Positions 34,371 through 43,127 of a stretch of 64,000 nucleotides of DNA are shown here, in pieces. A program made the position numbers and the translations under genes. Origin of the DNA: Heliophilum fasciatum (GTDB lineage Bacteria; Bacillota; Desulfitobacteriia; Heliobacteriales; Heliobacteriaceae); assembly GCF_004341395.1 (NCBI RefSeq), contig NZ_SLXT01000014.1:1-64000 (forward strand), written 5' to 3'. Each line of letters opens with the position of its first letter. The first letter of the stretch is position 1. The notes beneath the pieces were generated by a model. That model was not told the origin of the DNA. It did not search any database and saw only the letters and a list, made by a program, of their open reading frames with translations.

Positions 34371-34606
34371 TGTCGGTAACCACCGGCATCCCCTGCGGGG
34401 TGCGTGATCGCCTAATGTTTTCAATCGATAGTTTGAATTCGGGAACCGGTTTCATTGAGTGCTGTCCAGCCTGCTTCGACAGGACGACAAAGCTCAATTG
34501 ACGAGGTGCCCACCTGTTACAAATACAGGTTGGAAAACGTTGCGATGACGGCCACGTGGGACCTACATAATAAAAAAACCCTAGCCTTTTAGGCTAGGGT
34601 TTTTGC
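34371..34606 (+). ncRNA. Structured non-coding RNA, 6S-like
   Basis: The region encodes no protein but is strongly structured. A closing stem pairs GUCGGU...CCGGCAUC with GAUGACGG...ACCUAC. An apical stem pairs CAUUGAG...UGUC with GACA...CUCAAUUG. Between them is a large open region with a small hairpin on its 3' side (ACCUGU/ACAGGU). A CCUGCGGGGUGCGU block near the 5' end resembles Firmicute 6S RNA. A promoter and terminator bracket it exactly. 6S RNA, which binds sigma-A RNA polymerase, is my best guess; a raiA-type RNA is an alternative. Confidence 0.55.
34575..34604. terminator. Bidirectional terminator of the ncRNA and spoIIR
   Basis: CCCTAGCC and GGCTAGGG form a perfect stem, with A7 before and T5 after. 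It ends both the rightward ncRNA and the leftward spoIIR transcript. Confidence 0.9.
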
Positions 34607-34609
34607 GTT

Positions 34610-35242
34610 TTACGGAGCGGCGGTCATTAACTCCCAGACTTTCGAGCGAACTTCCCAGCGGCCTTCACCGTGCGGGGCACTGGCTCCATCCACCGCCGGG
34701 GCGACCGGTGGTAACGGTGCTTCTGGCAACCCGGATGTCACGGCTACGCCGGTGCGATCACTGAGGCAAAGCGGCGGGTACAATACACACCACCAGTTGG
34801 CGCCTTGTCCGGAACCGATCACGACACGCAGTGCGTCATACTCACCGGCGGGGGCCGTCAACGTTCCATACACTTTTTTCGGAAAGAAAAAACGTCCGAT
34901 TTCCGGTTGCACCGTATAGGTATACCCTTCGGCGCGGATTTGCGCTTCGGCGACACGCTGAATGTCCGGCAGGGCGGCCATCACTTTTTCCCGCGATGCT
35001 TCCATCGATGAGCACTCGGCCATCTGCGGATCAAGCAGTGCCAGAATCGCATCGCGCACCTTCAACTTTAGGGCCTGATCGGCAGCATCATCGGAGGGTG
35101 CCACCACATGAAGACGTAATAAGGGCAACGGTTGTTCGGTGCGTACCTCCAAGTGAGGTAAAAAAAGAGCAACACCGGAACAAAAAAGCAACAAGAGACT
35201 AAAGAGGGCTACGGACCGGAAGGCGGGAGAAACTCGTACCAT
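34610..35242 (-). CDS. spoIIR: Stage II sporulation protein R
   Basis: A 210-residue secreted signalling protein from the forespore that triggers SpoIIGA processing of pro-sigma-E in the mother cell. An N-terminal signal helix (SVALFSLLLLFCSGVALFL) is followed by the family hallmarks LRLHVVAPSDDAADQALKLK, a FFPKKVYG segment, and the GSGQGANWWCVLYPPLC block. AAGGAGG lies before the start; a TTG one codon earlier is also possible. A near-consensus sigma-F promoter lies upstream, as expected for this gene. Confidence 0.95.
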   Translation of the reverse strand: MVRVSPAFRSVALFSLLLLFCSGVALFLPHLEVRTEQPLPLLRLHVVAPSDDAADQALKLKVRDAILALLDPQMAECSSMEASREKVMAALPDIQRVAEAQIRAEGYTYTVQPEIGRFFFPKKVYGTLTAPAGEYDALRVVIGSGQGANWWCVLYPPLCLSDRTGVAVTSGLPEAPLPPVAPAVDGASAPHGEGRWEVRSKVWELMTAAP

Positions 35243-35282
35243 CAAGTTTCTGACCTCCTTCAGAATGATGTTTCCATCTGTT

Positions 35283-35311
35283 ATTGTTACCCATGGAGAA
35301 ATGCCTTAAAC
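35283..35311 (-). promoter_or_regulatory. Sigma-F-like promoter of spoIIR
   Basis: Leftward, GTTTA (35311-35307) fits GYWTA and GGTAACAAT (35291-35283) fits GGnnAnAnT, with 15 bases between. It lies 41 bases upstream of the start. spoIIR is a known sigma-F gene in B. subtilis. Confidence 0.65.
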
Positions 35312-35334
35312 CGTCTCCGTTGCTTTTTTGTAAA

Positions 35335-36498
35335 TTATGGCATGATTTCGATCATCTTAGCTGTGCGGTCCACTTGCATCACGACCAAAGGTCGCCGCGC
35401 CCAATGGCCGTTATCGATGATCAATTGACCACCAGCCACTTGCATTCCTTGACCACCGGCCAAATAGCGATCGATTTGCGTAGCATCACCGGCTTGTACC
35501 GCTACGCGCAATGCTTCCAGCACCGTGCAGGTAGCATCATAGGCCCACAGGGCCATGGGCTGCGCTTCTTCGCCGTAACGCTGTTGATAGTCACGGGCAA
35601 AGCGTTCACTTTCGGGAATAGCCGCTAAGAGCACATTGGGCGTCGTATAAAAAAGCCGCCAATCGGTCTGTCCGCCATCGCCAGCCAACAACTCCTTGCC
35701 TACCATTTCCATACTGTCACCGCCAATGACCGGAATGGTGCACCCTTTCTGCCGTGCTTCCCGCAGAAAGGCCCGCGCTTCTTTGGCATATCCCGGTAAA
35801 TAAATCACATCCGGGTCGGTGGTCATGGCTTGTCCAATGGCCCACGAAAAATCCTGCTGGCCCCGCTTATAGGGTAATAAGCGAATCACCTTGCCACCGG
35901 ATGATTCATAGGCTGCGCGAAACGCCTGGGCCAGCGACTGTGCATAGGCGCTTTTGTCTTCAATGACGATGACGGCTTTCGTGCCCAGCTTTTTTAAAGC
36001 AAATGCGGCAGCACCGGCACCAAGTTGGCGATCATCATAGCTGCCTTGAAAAATGTTCGAGCCCAGCGAAGGAATCGATGGATGGGTGGCCAAGCTGACC
36101 ACCGGCAACGGCAAGGCGGCTTTAGCGAGCACCTCCGCTTTGGACGGTGTGACCGGACCAATCACGGCCACAGCTGCTTTTTTTTGGACTTCCGTTACCA
36201 ATCCTTGCAGCGCCGTTACATCACTGGCATCACCGGTGAAAGTCTGTACCGGCCGACCGCCAATACCGCCGCGATCGTTACATTCATCGACAGCCAATTG
36301 CACTCCTTTGCTGGCCGCTTGTCCCCACGTACCGACGGCCCCGCTTAACTCCATAGCGATTCCCAGATAATAGGGCGGCCCGCTCGGCTGCTGCTCCATA
36401 AAACCAACGAGCAACTGCGACGAACGCACCGCCAAGGCGATCATCAAAATCAGGATCACAATGATCCCGACGATCGTACGCCGGGACACATATAGCAT
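35335..36498 (-). CDS. Periplasmic-binding-protein-like ABC receptor (Leu/Ile/Val type)
   Basis: A 387-residue protein of the Peripla_BP_6 type. An N-terminal hydrophobic helix (IVGIIVILILMIALAV) without a lipobox cysteine suggests an uncleaved membrane anchor. The two-lobe fold starts at PYYLGIAMELSGAVGTWGQA, followed by AVAVIGPVTPSKA and later LPGYAKEARAFLREA. No ABC permease or ATPase genes adjoin it. The ligand is unknown; amino acids are usual for the family. I chose the ATG at 36498, which has GGAGGG 7 bases before it. Confidence 0.82.
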   Translation of the reverse strand: MLYVSRRTIVGIIVILILMIALAVRSSQLLVGFMEQQPSGPPYYLGIAMELSGAVGTWGQAASKGVQLAVDECNDRGGIGGRPVQTFTGDASDVTALQGLVTEVQKKAAVAVIGPVTPSKAEVLAKAALPLPVVSLATHPSIPSLGSNIFQGSYDDRQLGAGAAAFALKKLGTKAVIVIEDKSAYAQSLAQAFRAAYESSGGKVIRLLPYKRGQQDFSWAIGQAMTTDPDVIYLPGYAKEARAFLREARQKGCTIPVIGGDSMEMVGKELLAGDGGQTDWRLFYTTPNVLLAAIPESERFARDYQQRYGEEAQPMALWAYDATCTVLEALRVAVQAGDATQIDRYLAGGQGMQVAGGQLIIDNGHWARRPLVVMQVDRTAKMIEIMP

Positions 36499-36577
36499 AG
36501 GCCATCCCTCCACCCGTTTCATTCACTTGGAAGGTATGTCCCGGCTTTTGTTTTTATGCAATATATGGTAATCGCAG

Positions 36578-37696
36578 TTACCTGCGCCAGCGATGCCCCC
36601 CCTCCCAAAGGGCGCGTCCCAAAATCGCCACCAACAACGGGATGCCCATGTAACCAAACAGTGGATACACATTGGCGACCAAGCTGGCAAAGGGCAACAG
36701 CGCAAAAGGCATGCTGCCCACCACGGCCGCCACCAGCGCCCATTGATATTTCCGTCCTTCCTCCTGACCGGCCAACCGCTGCGCCACACCAAAGGCATTG
36801 CTTAAGGCCGCCGTGAACATGGCTAACCAAAGCAAAAAAGCGTAAAGCTCACCGATCCAGGTCCCTAACGCCCCTGCCAAATGCAGCATCGGTACGGGAT
36901 AGATTTCGATGACCGGCCAATAAGGCAACATGGCGAAGGTCAACAAATACACAACAATGCCCAGTACGGCACCGCCCCATCCGGCACCGCCATAGCCTCC
37001 TTGTAAGGTAACAGCGGGACTGAGCGCGACAAGCACAACAAAGGACATGGCGATATTAAAGGAGACATATAAAAAAGCCGCCAAGTACGGTGACGGCGGC
37101 AATAATCCGATGGGGCCGTTACCGCTTGTGCTTTCCGGATTGTTCCAAACAGCGGCCAGGCCATAGCCTTCAAGTACTTCTTGGTTTCCTGAGCCAATGT
37201 CGGGCAGCCAGTAGACCACAGCCAGCGCCACCGTTACACAAATGATCGCCTTTACAGGAACAAGCAGTGTATTGACCCAAACGAGCCCGCGCAATCCGGA
37301 CCATAAGGCAAGAAGCAAACAGCATCCGGTCACGAGTACGCCGCTCCACATCGGCCAGTCCCATTGCTGTGCCACCAGGGCGCCGGTTCCAGAAAGCATC
37401 ACCACCACGCCGACCATCAGCGCCAAACCGGTTATCACATCCATCAACTGACCGCCCCGTTTGCCGAACAAAAGCGTCAGCAGATCGGGATAGCGGCTGA
37501 TGCCCTGGCAATAGCAAACCCACAAGATGGCCGGCCCCATCAACACAAAAAGTACCATGGACAGCCAGGATGCCTGCAGGCCTTCCCAACCATAGCGAAC
37601 GAAAAACTGTAAGATCTCCTGACCGGAGGCAAAACCGGCTCCTAACACTGCCCCGACATAAACCGAAGCCACTTGCAACTGCCAGCGCATTTTCAT
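36578..37696 (-). CDS. YkvI-type membrane transporter
   Basis: A roughly 372-residue protein with about ten membrane helices of the amino-acid-permease-like fold. The N-terminal GAVLGAGFASGQEILQFF segment is diagnostic of YkvI/COG3949 proteins. Function is not established; transport of a small organic solute is inferred. The start at 37696 is supported by GGAGGTGATT; the longer frame to 37777 would overlap yyaC and its promoter. Confidence 0.8.
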   Translation of the reverse strand: MKMRWQLQVASVYVGAVLGAGFASGQEILQFFVRYGWEGLQASWLSMVLFVLMGPAILWVCYCQGISRYPDLLTLLFGKRGGQLMDVITGLALMVGVVVMLSGTGALVAQQWDWPMWSGVLVTGCCLLLALWSGLRGLVWVNTLLVPVKAIICVTVALAVVYWLPDIGSGNQEVLEGYGLAAVWNNPESTSGNGPIGLLPPSPYLAAFLYVSFNIAMSFVVLVALSPAVTLQGGYGGAGWGGAVLGIVVYLLTFAMLPYWPVIEIYPVPMLHLAGALGTWIGELYAFLLWLAMFTAALSNAFGVAQRLAGQEEGRKYQWALVAAVVGSMPFALLPFASLVANVYPLFGYMGIPLLVAILGRALWEGGHRWRR

Positions 37697-37714
37697 TACG
37701 CCAATCACCTCCAC

Positions 37715-37743
37715 GTTTATTTCCCCTTCACCTCGGCAAGAAT
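37715..37743 (+). promoter_or_regulatory. Sigma-F-like promoter of yyaC
   Basis: GTTTA (37715-37719) and GGCAAGAAT (37735-37743) match the sigma-F consensus with 15-base spacing, 33 bases before the ATG. The -35 box equals that of spoIIR. Confidence 0.62.
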
Positions 37744-37775
37744 GACAGTAGAACCTTGCTGAAAGGGGTACCTTC

Positions 37776-38426
37776 ATGAATATCTATCCCGATACAACCT
37801 GGTCCCACTTACTGGCTGGACAAAAGCATTATTTTAATACATCGGAAAACCGGAATGCCTTTGCCCTTGGCGATGCCTTAGCGGAGTTACTGCTGCTTCT
37901 CGATCCGACCCTCCAACGACCCCGTGTGATTATCTGCATCGGTACGGACCGCTCGACAGGAGATTCTTTAGGACCCCTGGTCGGAACGCAGTTGCAACCC
38001 TTAGCCTCTGCCTACTATCATATCTACGGCACAGTTCACGATCCCATACACGCCACTAATTTAGAAGAACGCTATCGAGCCATTCAAGCAGCTCATCCCG
38101 ATGGGCTGATCATCGCGGTTGACGCTTCCCTAGGCGGTGCTGATCAAGTAGGGCATGCGACGATCGGCCTCGGCGGTCTCCGCCCGGGCGCAGGCGTAAA
38201 AAAAGACCTCCCAAGCATAGGAGATCTACATATCACCGGCATCGTCAATGTCGGTGGCTTTATGGAATTTATGGTATTGCAAAATACCCGCTTATCGATC
38301 GTCATGCAATTGGCGGAGCTAATCAGCCGCGGCATTATGTACGGCTACTATCGTGCCGCACGCCGTCTACCACTGATCCCCCATCCCCTCACTGCCCTGT
38401 CGACACTGGAACCGCTGTCGCCTTGA
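37776..38426 (+). CDS. yyaC: Spore-associated DUF1256 protein YyaC
   Basis: A 216-residue member of the Gpr-like YyaC family. Motifs ICIGTDRSTGDSLGPLVG, GTVHDPIHATNL, AVDASLG and GIVNVGGFMEFMVLQNTR are diagnostic. The fold resembles the germination protease and hydrogenase-maturation peptidases, but the activity is not settled. In Bacillus yyaC sits next to soj-spo0J, as it does loosely here. AAAGGGG precedes the start and a sigma-F promoter lies upstream. Confidence 0.92.
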   Translation: MNIYPDTTWSHLLAGQKHYFNTSENRNAFALGDALAELLLLLDPTLQRPRVIICIGTDRSTGDSLGPLVGTQLQPLASAYYHIYGTVHDPIHATNLEERYRAIQAAHPDGLIIAVDASLGGADQVGHATIGLGGLRPGAGVKKDLPSIGDLHITGIVNVGGFMEFMVLQNTRLSIVMQLAELISRGIMYGYYRAARRLPLIPHPLTALSTLEPLSP

Positions 38427-38461
38427 GCGCTGTCGCCGGGATCCGGTCACCGGGATCCCGA

Positions 38462-38875
38462 TCAAGTCATCGCTACCTCTTCGGCATCCGCATAAGTGTC
38501 CTTGGCCCGCATTGGTTTTTCCGTTTTGGAAGTACCGTGAAACAACGCACCTTCATCAATCACCAACGCAGCAGCCGTCAAATCCCCAAAAAGCTTACCG
38601 GTTGATGAAATTTCCAGTCGCCCGGTGGCCTCGATATTCCCTTGCACGGTTCCGGCAATGAGGATATTGCGGCCATCAATCGTTGCTTCTACGCGGCCGG
38701 TTTCACCGACGATGACATCACTGGAACCAAGAATTTCTCCGCTAAACTGACCGTCAATACGGACAGATCCCGCAGCACGTAACGTACCGATAAAATTCGA
38801 CTCTTTGCCGATGACCGTACTGACAGGCTCCATAATGCCTTTGCTGTCTTTTGCCGATTTACTACGACCAAACAT
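38462..38875 (-). CDS. Bactofilin
   Basis: A 137-residue polymer-forming cytoskeletal protein. Short Gly-punctuated beta-helix turns (for example GAVSVRIDGQ-type repeats: GSVRIDGQFSGEILGSSDV, TVQGNIEATGRLEI) fill the middle, flanked by short disordered ends with a basic N-terminus. Bactofilins form nucleotide-free filaments at the membrane and often guide peptidoglycan enzymes. It lies 17 bases downstream of an M23 peptidase gene, the usual partner. Confidence 0.93.
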   Translation of the reverse strand: MFGRSKSAKDSKGIMEPVSTVIGKESNFIGTLRAAGSVRIDGQFSGEILGSSDVIVGETGRVEATIDGRNILIAGTVQGNIEATGRLEISSTGKLFGDLTAAALVIDEGALFHGTSKTEKPMRAKDTYADAEEVAMT

Positions 38876-38892
38876 CCTTTATCCTCCTTTTA

Positions 38893-39924
38893 TCAGTGGA
38901 GCATATAACGTTGGGGATCTTGTAGATTACCTTTTTTATAGATCATAAAGTGGAGATGGGGGCCTGTACTTCGCCCACTATTACCGACTTTGCCGATCAT
39001 ATCTGCTCGTTCCACAACATCCCCGACGCGTACCGACGTCGCTGACAAATGACAATAGGCTGTGGTAAAGCCATAGCCATGTTCCACCTCGACGGTCTTG
39101 CCTAACCCCGGCTTCCAACCGACAAAAATAATCTTTCCTTTGGCCGCTGATCGGACCGGTGTTCCATAATCTGCTGCGATATCCAAACCGGAGTGAAATT
39201 CTTTTTTGGTGCCAAATGGTGATTGACGATAGCCAAATGATGATGAGATCTCACCGCGTACCGGCGCGGAAGAAGGTACGGCCGAAAGATAATCAAGCCG
39301 CAATTCTACTTCTTTGGCCAGTTTGCCCAAACCCTCTTGCTGGTTTTCCAGTTGATGATTTAATTCCTGTAATGTGTGCTTGACCGATTCAAAATCCATC
39401 TCTTCATTGGAGGTTGATGGGATAATGGCGCTTACACTGCGTGTAAACCCCGTCGAACGTGACGGTACATAACCGGCTGCTGGTTCCGTTTCAGCGCCAG
39501 GTATTTCTTCGGCAATAGCACTTTCACCAATATTACCAAGAGGAACAACCGGGTTTTTATCTTCCTCCAATCCGACCATACGTCGAATGGTGTTATCCAT
39601 TTCATGCACACGATGCACACGTTCTTGAACCGATGTTGTTAAATATTGAATCGCTTCAATCTGCTGTTTTTGCTCTTCATTAACGATGCGTAATCGCATC
39701 AATTCTTCGGTGTTACCCACGGTAAAAACAAAAACAAGAGCGGCAATCAATAGTAAGCATGCGAATCCACTGAGTCCGATAAATCCATAACGCAACTGAT
39801 CCGGTGACAATTTCAAGCTCCACATTTTTTCCCCGTTGTCAGGCACGATCATGATCGTAAAGGCCCCTTTACGCTCCTTTGCTCGTGCACCACGTTGCTT
39901 GGATTCCGTAGAAATGGGTGTCAC
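38893..39924 (-). CDS. Membrane-anchored M23 peptidoglycan endopeptidase
   Basis: A 343-residue protein with a cytoplasmic N-terminus, one membrane helix (GFACLLLIAALVFVFTV), a coiled-coil region (about 80-125 and 180-210) and a C-terminal LytM/M23 domain. The zinc ligands are seen in FHSGLDIAADYGTPV and GPHLHFMIY, so it looks catalytically competent. It probably cuts peptidoglycan cross-links and partners with the adjacent bactofilin. Confidence 0.93.
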   Translation of the reverse strand: MTPISTESKQRGARAKERKGAFTIMIVPDNGEKMWSLKLSPDQLRYGFIGLSGFACLLLIAALVFVFTVGNTEELMRLRIVNEEQKQQIEAIQYLTTSVQERVHRVHEMDNTIRRMVGLEEDKNPVVPLGNIGESAIAEEIPGAETEPAAGYVPSRSTGFTRSVSAIIPSTSNEEMDFESVKHTLQELNHQLENQQEGLGKLAKEVELRLDYLSAVPSSAPVRGEISSSFGYRQSPFGTKKEFHSGLDIAADYGTPVRSAAKGKIIFVGWKPGLGKTVEVEHGYGFTTAYCHLSATSVRVGDVVERADMIGKVGNSGRSTGPHLHFMIYKKGNLQDPQRYMLH

Positions 39925-39987
39925 CTACCCTCCTGATTGTCTCGGCACCCGTAGCTATTGAGTCCTCTGTTAGAGAGAAAATCTATC

Positions 39988-40491
39988 TTAAGCGTTAATG
40001 GCCCATGCTTTTTGGATCGCTTCTTCTTCTTCTTTCGAAAGCAAATAACTCGAGCGGCCGGCGCGAATCGGCTTAGCATAGACTTGCGATAATTCACGTC
40101 CATACAAACTGCTGATCACGACACCATCGCCTTTGTGATCCAGCATCGCCAAGGCAAAGCTTTGATCAGATCCAACATTTTCAAAAGCATTAAAACGAAT
40201 GACCGCCACATGTCGAACCGTTAACTCACTGATGGCCTTTAATGTAGCCGTGTCTCTTTCTAACTCATTGACTCGTTCAATAATCCGCTGATTATTTTCA
40301 CCATGGGCCCGGAGCAACTCTTCAATATTTTTTCCTTCTACATCTTTAATAAGATCCGTGTAAAGACGACGGACCTTTTGCATATTAAACCACGCTACGA
40401 AAAACAGTACCATGACAAACATCGTCAACGCATACGATAAAAACAACAAACCGACGATGTTTTGGTTCATCCACTCCACCCATTGTGGCAT
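39988..40491 (-). CDS. DUF4446 membrane protein
   Basis: A 167-residue protein with one N-terminal membrane helix (VGLLFLSYALTMFVMVLFF), a helical coiled segment and the family's VRHVAVIRFNAFENVGSDQSFALAMLD core (written here in part). The function is unknown. DUF4446 genes are common near parAB in Clostridia, which fits this position. Confidence 0.88.
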   Translation of the reverse strand: MPQWVEWMNQNIVGLLFLSYALTMFVMVLFFVAWFNMQKVRRLYTDLIKDVEGKNIEELLRAHGENNQRIIERVNELERDTATLKAISELTVRHVAVIRFNAFENVGSDQSFALAMLDHKGDGVVISSLYGRELSQVYAKPIRAGRSSYLLSKEEEEAIQKAWAINA

Positions 40492-40612
40492 GCGTTAATT
40501 CTCCTCCTCCTCTTGTGTCCAAAAGGAGTTATTCAACATATTTCTGCTTTTTTCCTCTCCATCTCTAATAAAAAATCAATCAATTCCACATAAAGCTTCT
40601 TTTTTGACTTTT

Positions 40613-40641
40613 TTGACTTGTCCATGATTGTAGATTACAAT
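40613..40641 (+). promoter_or_regulatory. Sigma-A-type promoter of larBC
   Basis: TTGACT (40613-40618) and TACAAT (40636-40641) are separated by 17 bases. The leader of about 118 bases has no riboswitch that I recognise. Confidence 0.7.
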
Positions 40642-40765
40642 CGCATTAACGACCTTACACATTGGCTGATAAATTTTCCCAAAAACATCCTCCTGCTTAC
40701 TTCCACCTCTGAAAACAAGTATTCCCAGCCATGAAAACTCTTACTCAAAGGAATGGTGATATTGC

Positions 40766-41575
40766 TTGATCGATTCTTCCCTGTTGCGCACGATTTTAGA
40801 AGCTGTTCGGGATCAACAAATTCCGATTGAGCAAGCGATCGAACAAGTCGGACAATTGCCCTATGAAGATCTGGGCTTTGCGAAAGTTGATCATTGGCGA
40901 TCCTATACTCAAGGCTTTCCTGAAGTGATCTTTGGCTTAGGCAAAACACCGGAACAGATTGCGGCGATTTTTTATCAACTGGCCCAAAAAAGTAATTTGG
41001 TCTTGGCGACGCGCTGCAGTCATGAAGCCTATGCGGCGGTGATCCGCCAGGTTCCGGAAGCTCAATTTCATGCTGTTGCAGGCATCATCAGTTTAGGACT
41101 GCCACCGGATGGTTCTTCTTCGGTCGGTTCTTCTTCGGATGATTCTTCCTCGAAGGTGTCCATGGGCGAAACTGCTTCGATTGCCGTCCTTTCGGCAGGA
41201 ACGGCCGATCTGCCTGTTGCCGAAGAAGCCGTGATCTCCGCGCAAGCCATGGGTTGTCAGGTTCACCGGATTTATGATGTCGGTGTAGCCGGTATCCATC
41301 GCCTGATTGCCCACCGTTCGCAGTTACGGCAGGCGCATGTACTTATTGTTGTTGCCGGGATGGAAGGTGCCCTGGCTTCGGTGGTAGCGGGCATGGTCGA
41401 TGTTCCGGTCATTGCTGTCCCCACCAGCATCGGCTATGGCGCCAGTTTCGGTGGCCTCGCCGCTTTGTTAGGTATGCTTAATTCGTGTGCCCTTGGCGTC
41501 GGCGTTGTCAATATCGACAACGGTTTTGGCGCTGCTGCTTTGGCCGCCACCATCATGCGCCAACGTCAGCGTTAA
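40766..41575 (+). CDS. larB: Nickel-pincer cofactor biosynthesis protein LarB
   Basis: A 269-residue protein with the PurE-like C-terminal domain (AVLSAGTADLPVAEEA and GMEGALASVVAGMVDVPVIAVPTSIGYG). LarB carboxylates and hydrolyses nicotinate adenine dinucleotide in the first step of the Ni-pincer cofactor. A Ser/Asp-rich insert (about residues 113-136) lies between the N-terminal and PurE-like parts and is unusual. The start is TTG because the next in-frame codons upstream reach a stop; the ribosome-binding site AAAGGA is 13 bases away. larC follows after 31 bases. Confidence 0.9.
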   Translation: MIDSSLLRTILEAVRDQQIPIEQAIEQVGQLPYEDLGFAKVDHWRSYTQGFPEVIFGLGKTPEQIAAIFYQLAQKSNLVLATRCSHEAYAAVIRQVPEAQFHAVAGIISLGLPPDGSSSVGSSSDDSSSKVSMGETASIAVLSAGTADLPVAEEAVISAQAMGCQVHRIYDVGVAGIHRLIAHRSQLRQAHVLIVVAGMEGALASVVAGMVDVPVIAVPTSIGYGASFGGLAALLGMLNSCALGVGVVNIDNGFGAAALAATIMRQRQR

Positions 41576-41606
41576 TCACCGATATTTTCAGATGTAAGGA
41601 GATCCT

Positions 41607-42983
41607 TTGATGACCTCATCGATTTCTTCTTTGCTCGTCGATCCTGTATCGGGTCTTTCCGGGGATATGTGGCTTGGTGCGTTGATCGATCTGGGGGTTC
41701 CTTGGGAATCGTTCATGGAAGCGATAACCGGTTTAGGGCTTACGGGCTATCAACTGGAAAGCCATGCCGTTTCTTTGCGTGGCTTACATGCTACGAAGGT
41801 AACTGTGACGCTTCATGATGATCCCCAACCGCATCGTCATCTTCAAGATGTGCTTGCTATCATTGATGGTTCATCCTTACCGTGCCCGGTCAAAGAACAA
41901 GCATCGCACATTTTTCAGCGGCTTGCGGAAGCCGAGGCTCACGTTCATGGTTGCTCTGTTGATCATGTTCATTTTCATGAGGTCGGTGCTGTTGATGCGA
42001 TCATCGACATTGTTGGTACCTGTTGGTGCCTGCACTATCTCGGGGTCAAAACCATTTATCTTTTACCGTTGCCGCTTGGTTCCGGAACGGTTCGTTGCGC
42101 TCATGGCTTAATGCCGGTTCCTGCACCGGCGACGGCTGAACTTGTTCGTGATTTTCCGGTGATTTTTGGCCATGGCGACGGTGAATTGGTAACCCCGACG
42201 GGCGCGGCAATCGCGACGACCCTTGGGACACCGCTTCCGTCATCTTTGCCGATCCGGCCTCTGCGAATTGGTTATGGTGCCGGTAGCCGTGATGGTGGCG
42301 ATCGGCCCAACGTATTGCGTTTGATCCAATTCCATCATTCTGAAAAAAAATCTCCACCAAACGGTCAAAAGGTGCTGGTTGATCATCCGGGCCAACAACA
42401 GCAACAGCATCGTCATGGGCACGGGCATGAAGTCAATCATCATCACCGCCATCATAGCCATGCTAGCGATAACCACGACCAGGGTCATGAGTTGGAATCG
42501 GGCGCAGACGGTGAACTCCCTTGGGAAACGGTTGATGTGATTACGACTTCTCTCGATGATATCAATCCACAATGGCTTCCCCCGCTGATGGAACATTTAT
42601 TACAGGCAGGCGCGCTCGATGTGCAATGCCAACCGTCGGTAACTAAAAAAGGACGGCCCAGTTTTGTTCTGACTCTTGTCTCACTGCCTCGTGACCGGAA
42701 TCAACTTCTAAAATGCTTGTTTGCTGAGTCAACAACCTTCGGTATTCGTTGTCGTTCAGAACAACGTACGTATTTACTTCGCGATTGGGTTGATGTCACG
42801 ACAGATTACGGAACGGTACGGATTAAGCGAGGCTGGCTGGGAAAACAGTTGCTCCAGGCACAACCGGAATTCGAAGATGTTCTTCAACGGGCTCAGCAGC
42901 ATCAACTTCCGCTTTCGACGATCTATCAGGCTGCCAAATATGCTTTTGATCAGGCCTTTTGTCTTCGCGAATCTTCTCATTAA
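41607..42983 (+). CDS. larC: Nickel insertion protein LarC (single frame)
   Basis: A 458-residue protein that inserts nickel into the pincer cofactor. N-terminal DPVSGLSGDMWLGALIDLG and HFHEVGAVDAIIDIVG are family hallmarks. The middle has a striking His-rich insert with HRHGHGHEVNHHHRHHSH (about residues 271-288), a likely nickel store. In Lactobacillus larC is split into larC1/larC2 and joined by programmed frameshift; here the two parts are in one uninterrupted frame. larA and larE are not in the window. Confidence 0.93.
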   Translation: MMTSSISSLLVDPVSGLSGDMWLGALIDLGVPWESFMEAITGLGLTGYQLESHAVSLRGLHATKVTVTLHDDPQPHRHLQDVLAIIDGSSLPCPVKEQASHIFQRLAEAEAHVHGCSVDHVHFHEVGAVDAIIDIVGTCWCLHYLGVKTIYLLPLPLGSGTVRCAHGLMPVPAPATAELVRDFPVIFGHGDGELVTPTGAAIATTLGTPLPSSLPIRPLRIGYGAGSRDGGDRPNVLRLIQFHHSEKKSPPNGQKVLVDHPGQQQQQHRHGHGHEVNHHHRHHSHASDNHDQGHELESGADGELPWETVDVITTSLDDINPQWLPPLMEHLLQAGALDVQCQPSVTKKGRPSFVLTLVSLPRDRNQLLKCLFAESTTFGIRCRSEQRTYLLRDWVDVTTDYGTVRIKRGWLGKQLLQAQPEFEDVLQRAQQHQLPLSTIYQAAKYAFDQAFCLRESSH

Positions 42984-43127
42984 CCGTTCATGCTGCGGTG
43001 ATATGGAATGGGAAAGATAAAGGGAAAAGCTTTGGTATTTCTCTATTCTAAAGGATTTGTTTTGTAAAATAAAGGGTTGGATGACAATCGCCATAAATTT
43101 TTAAGATGATTAGGTCATCAAGGCACA

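Noticed and set aside
40635-40949. 104-codon minus-strand frame at the larB start
   Set aside because: It overlaps the larBC promoter, leader and N-terminal coding region; no ribosome-binding site and no homology that I recognise.
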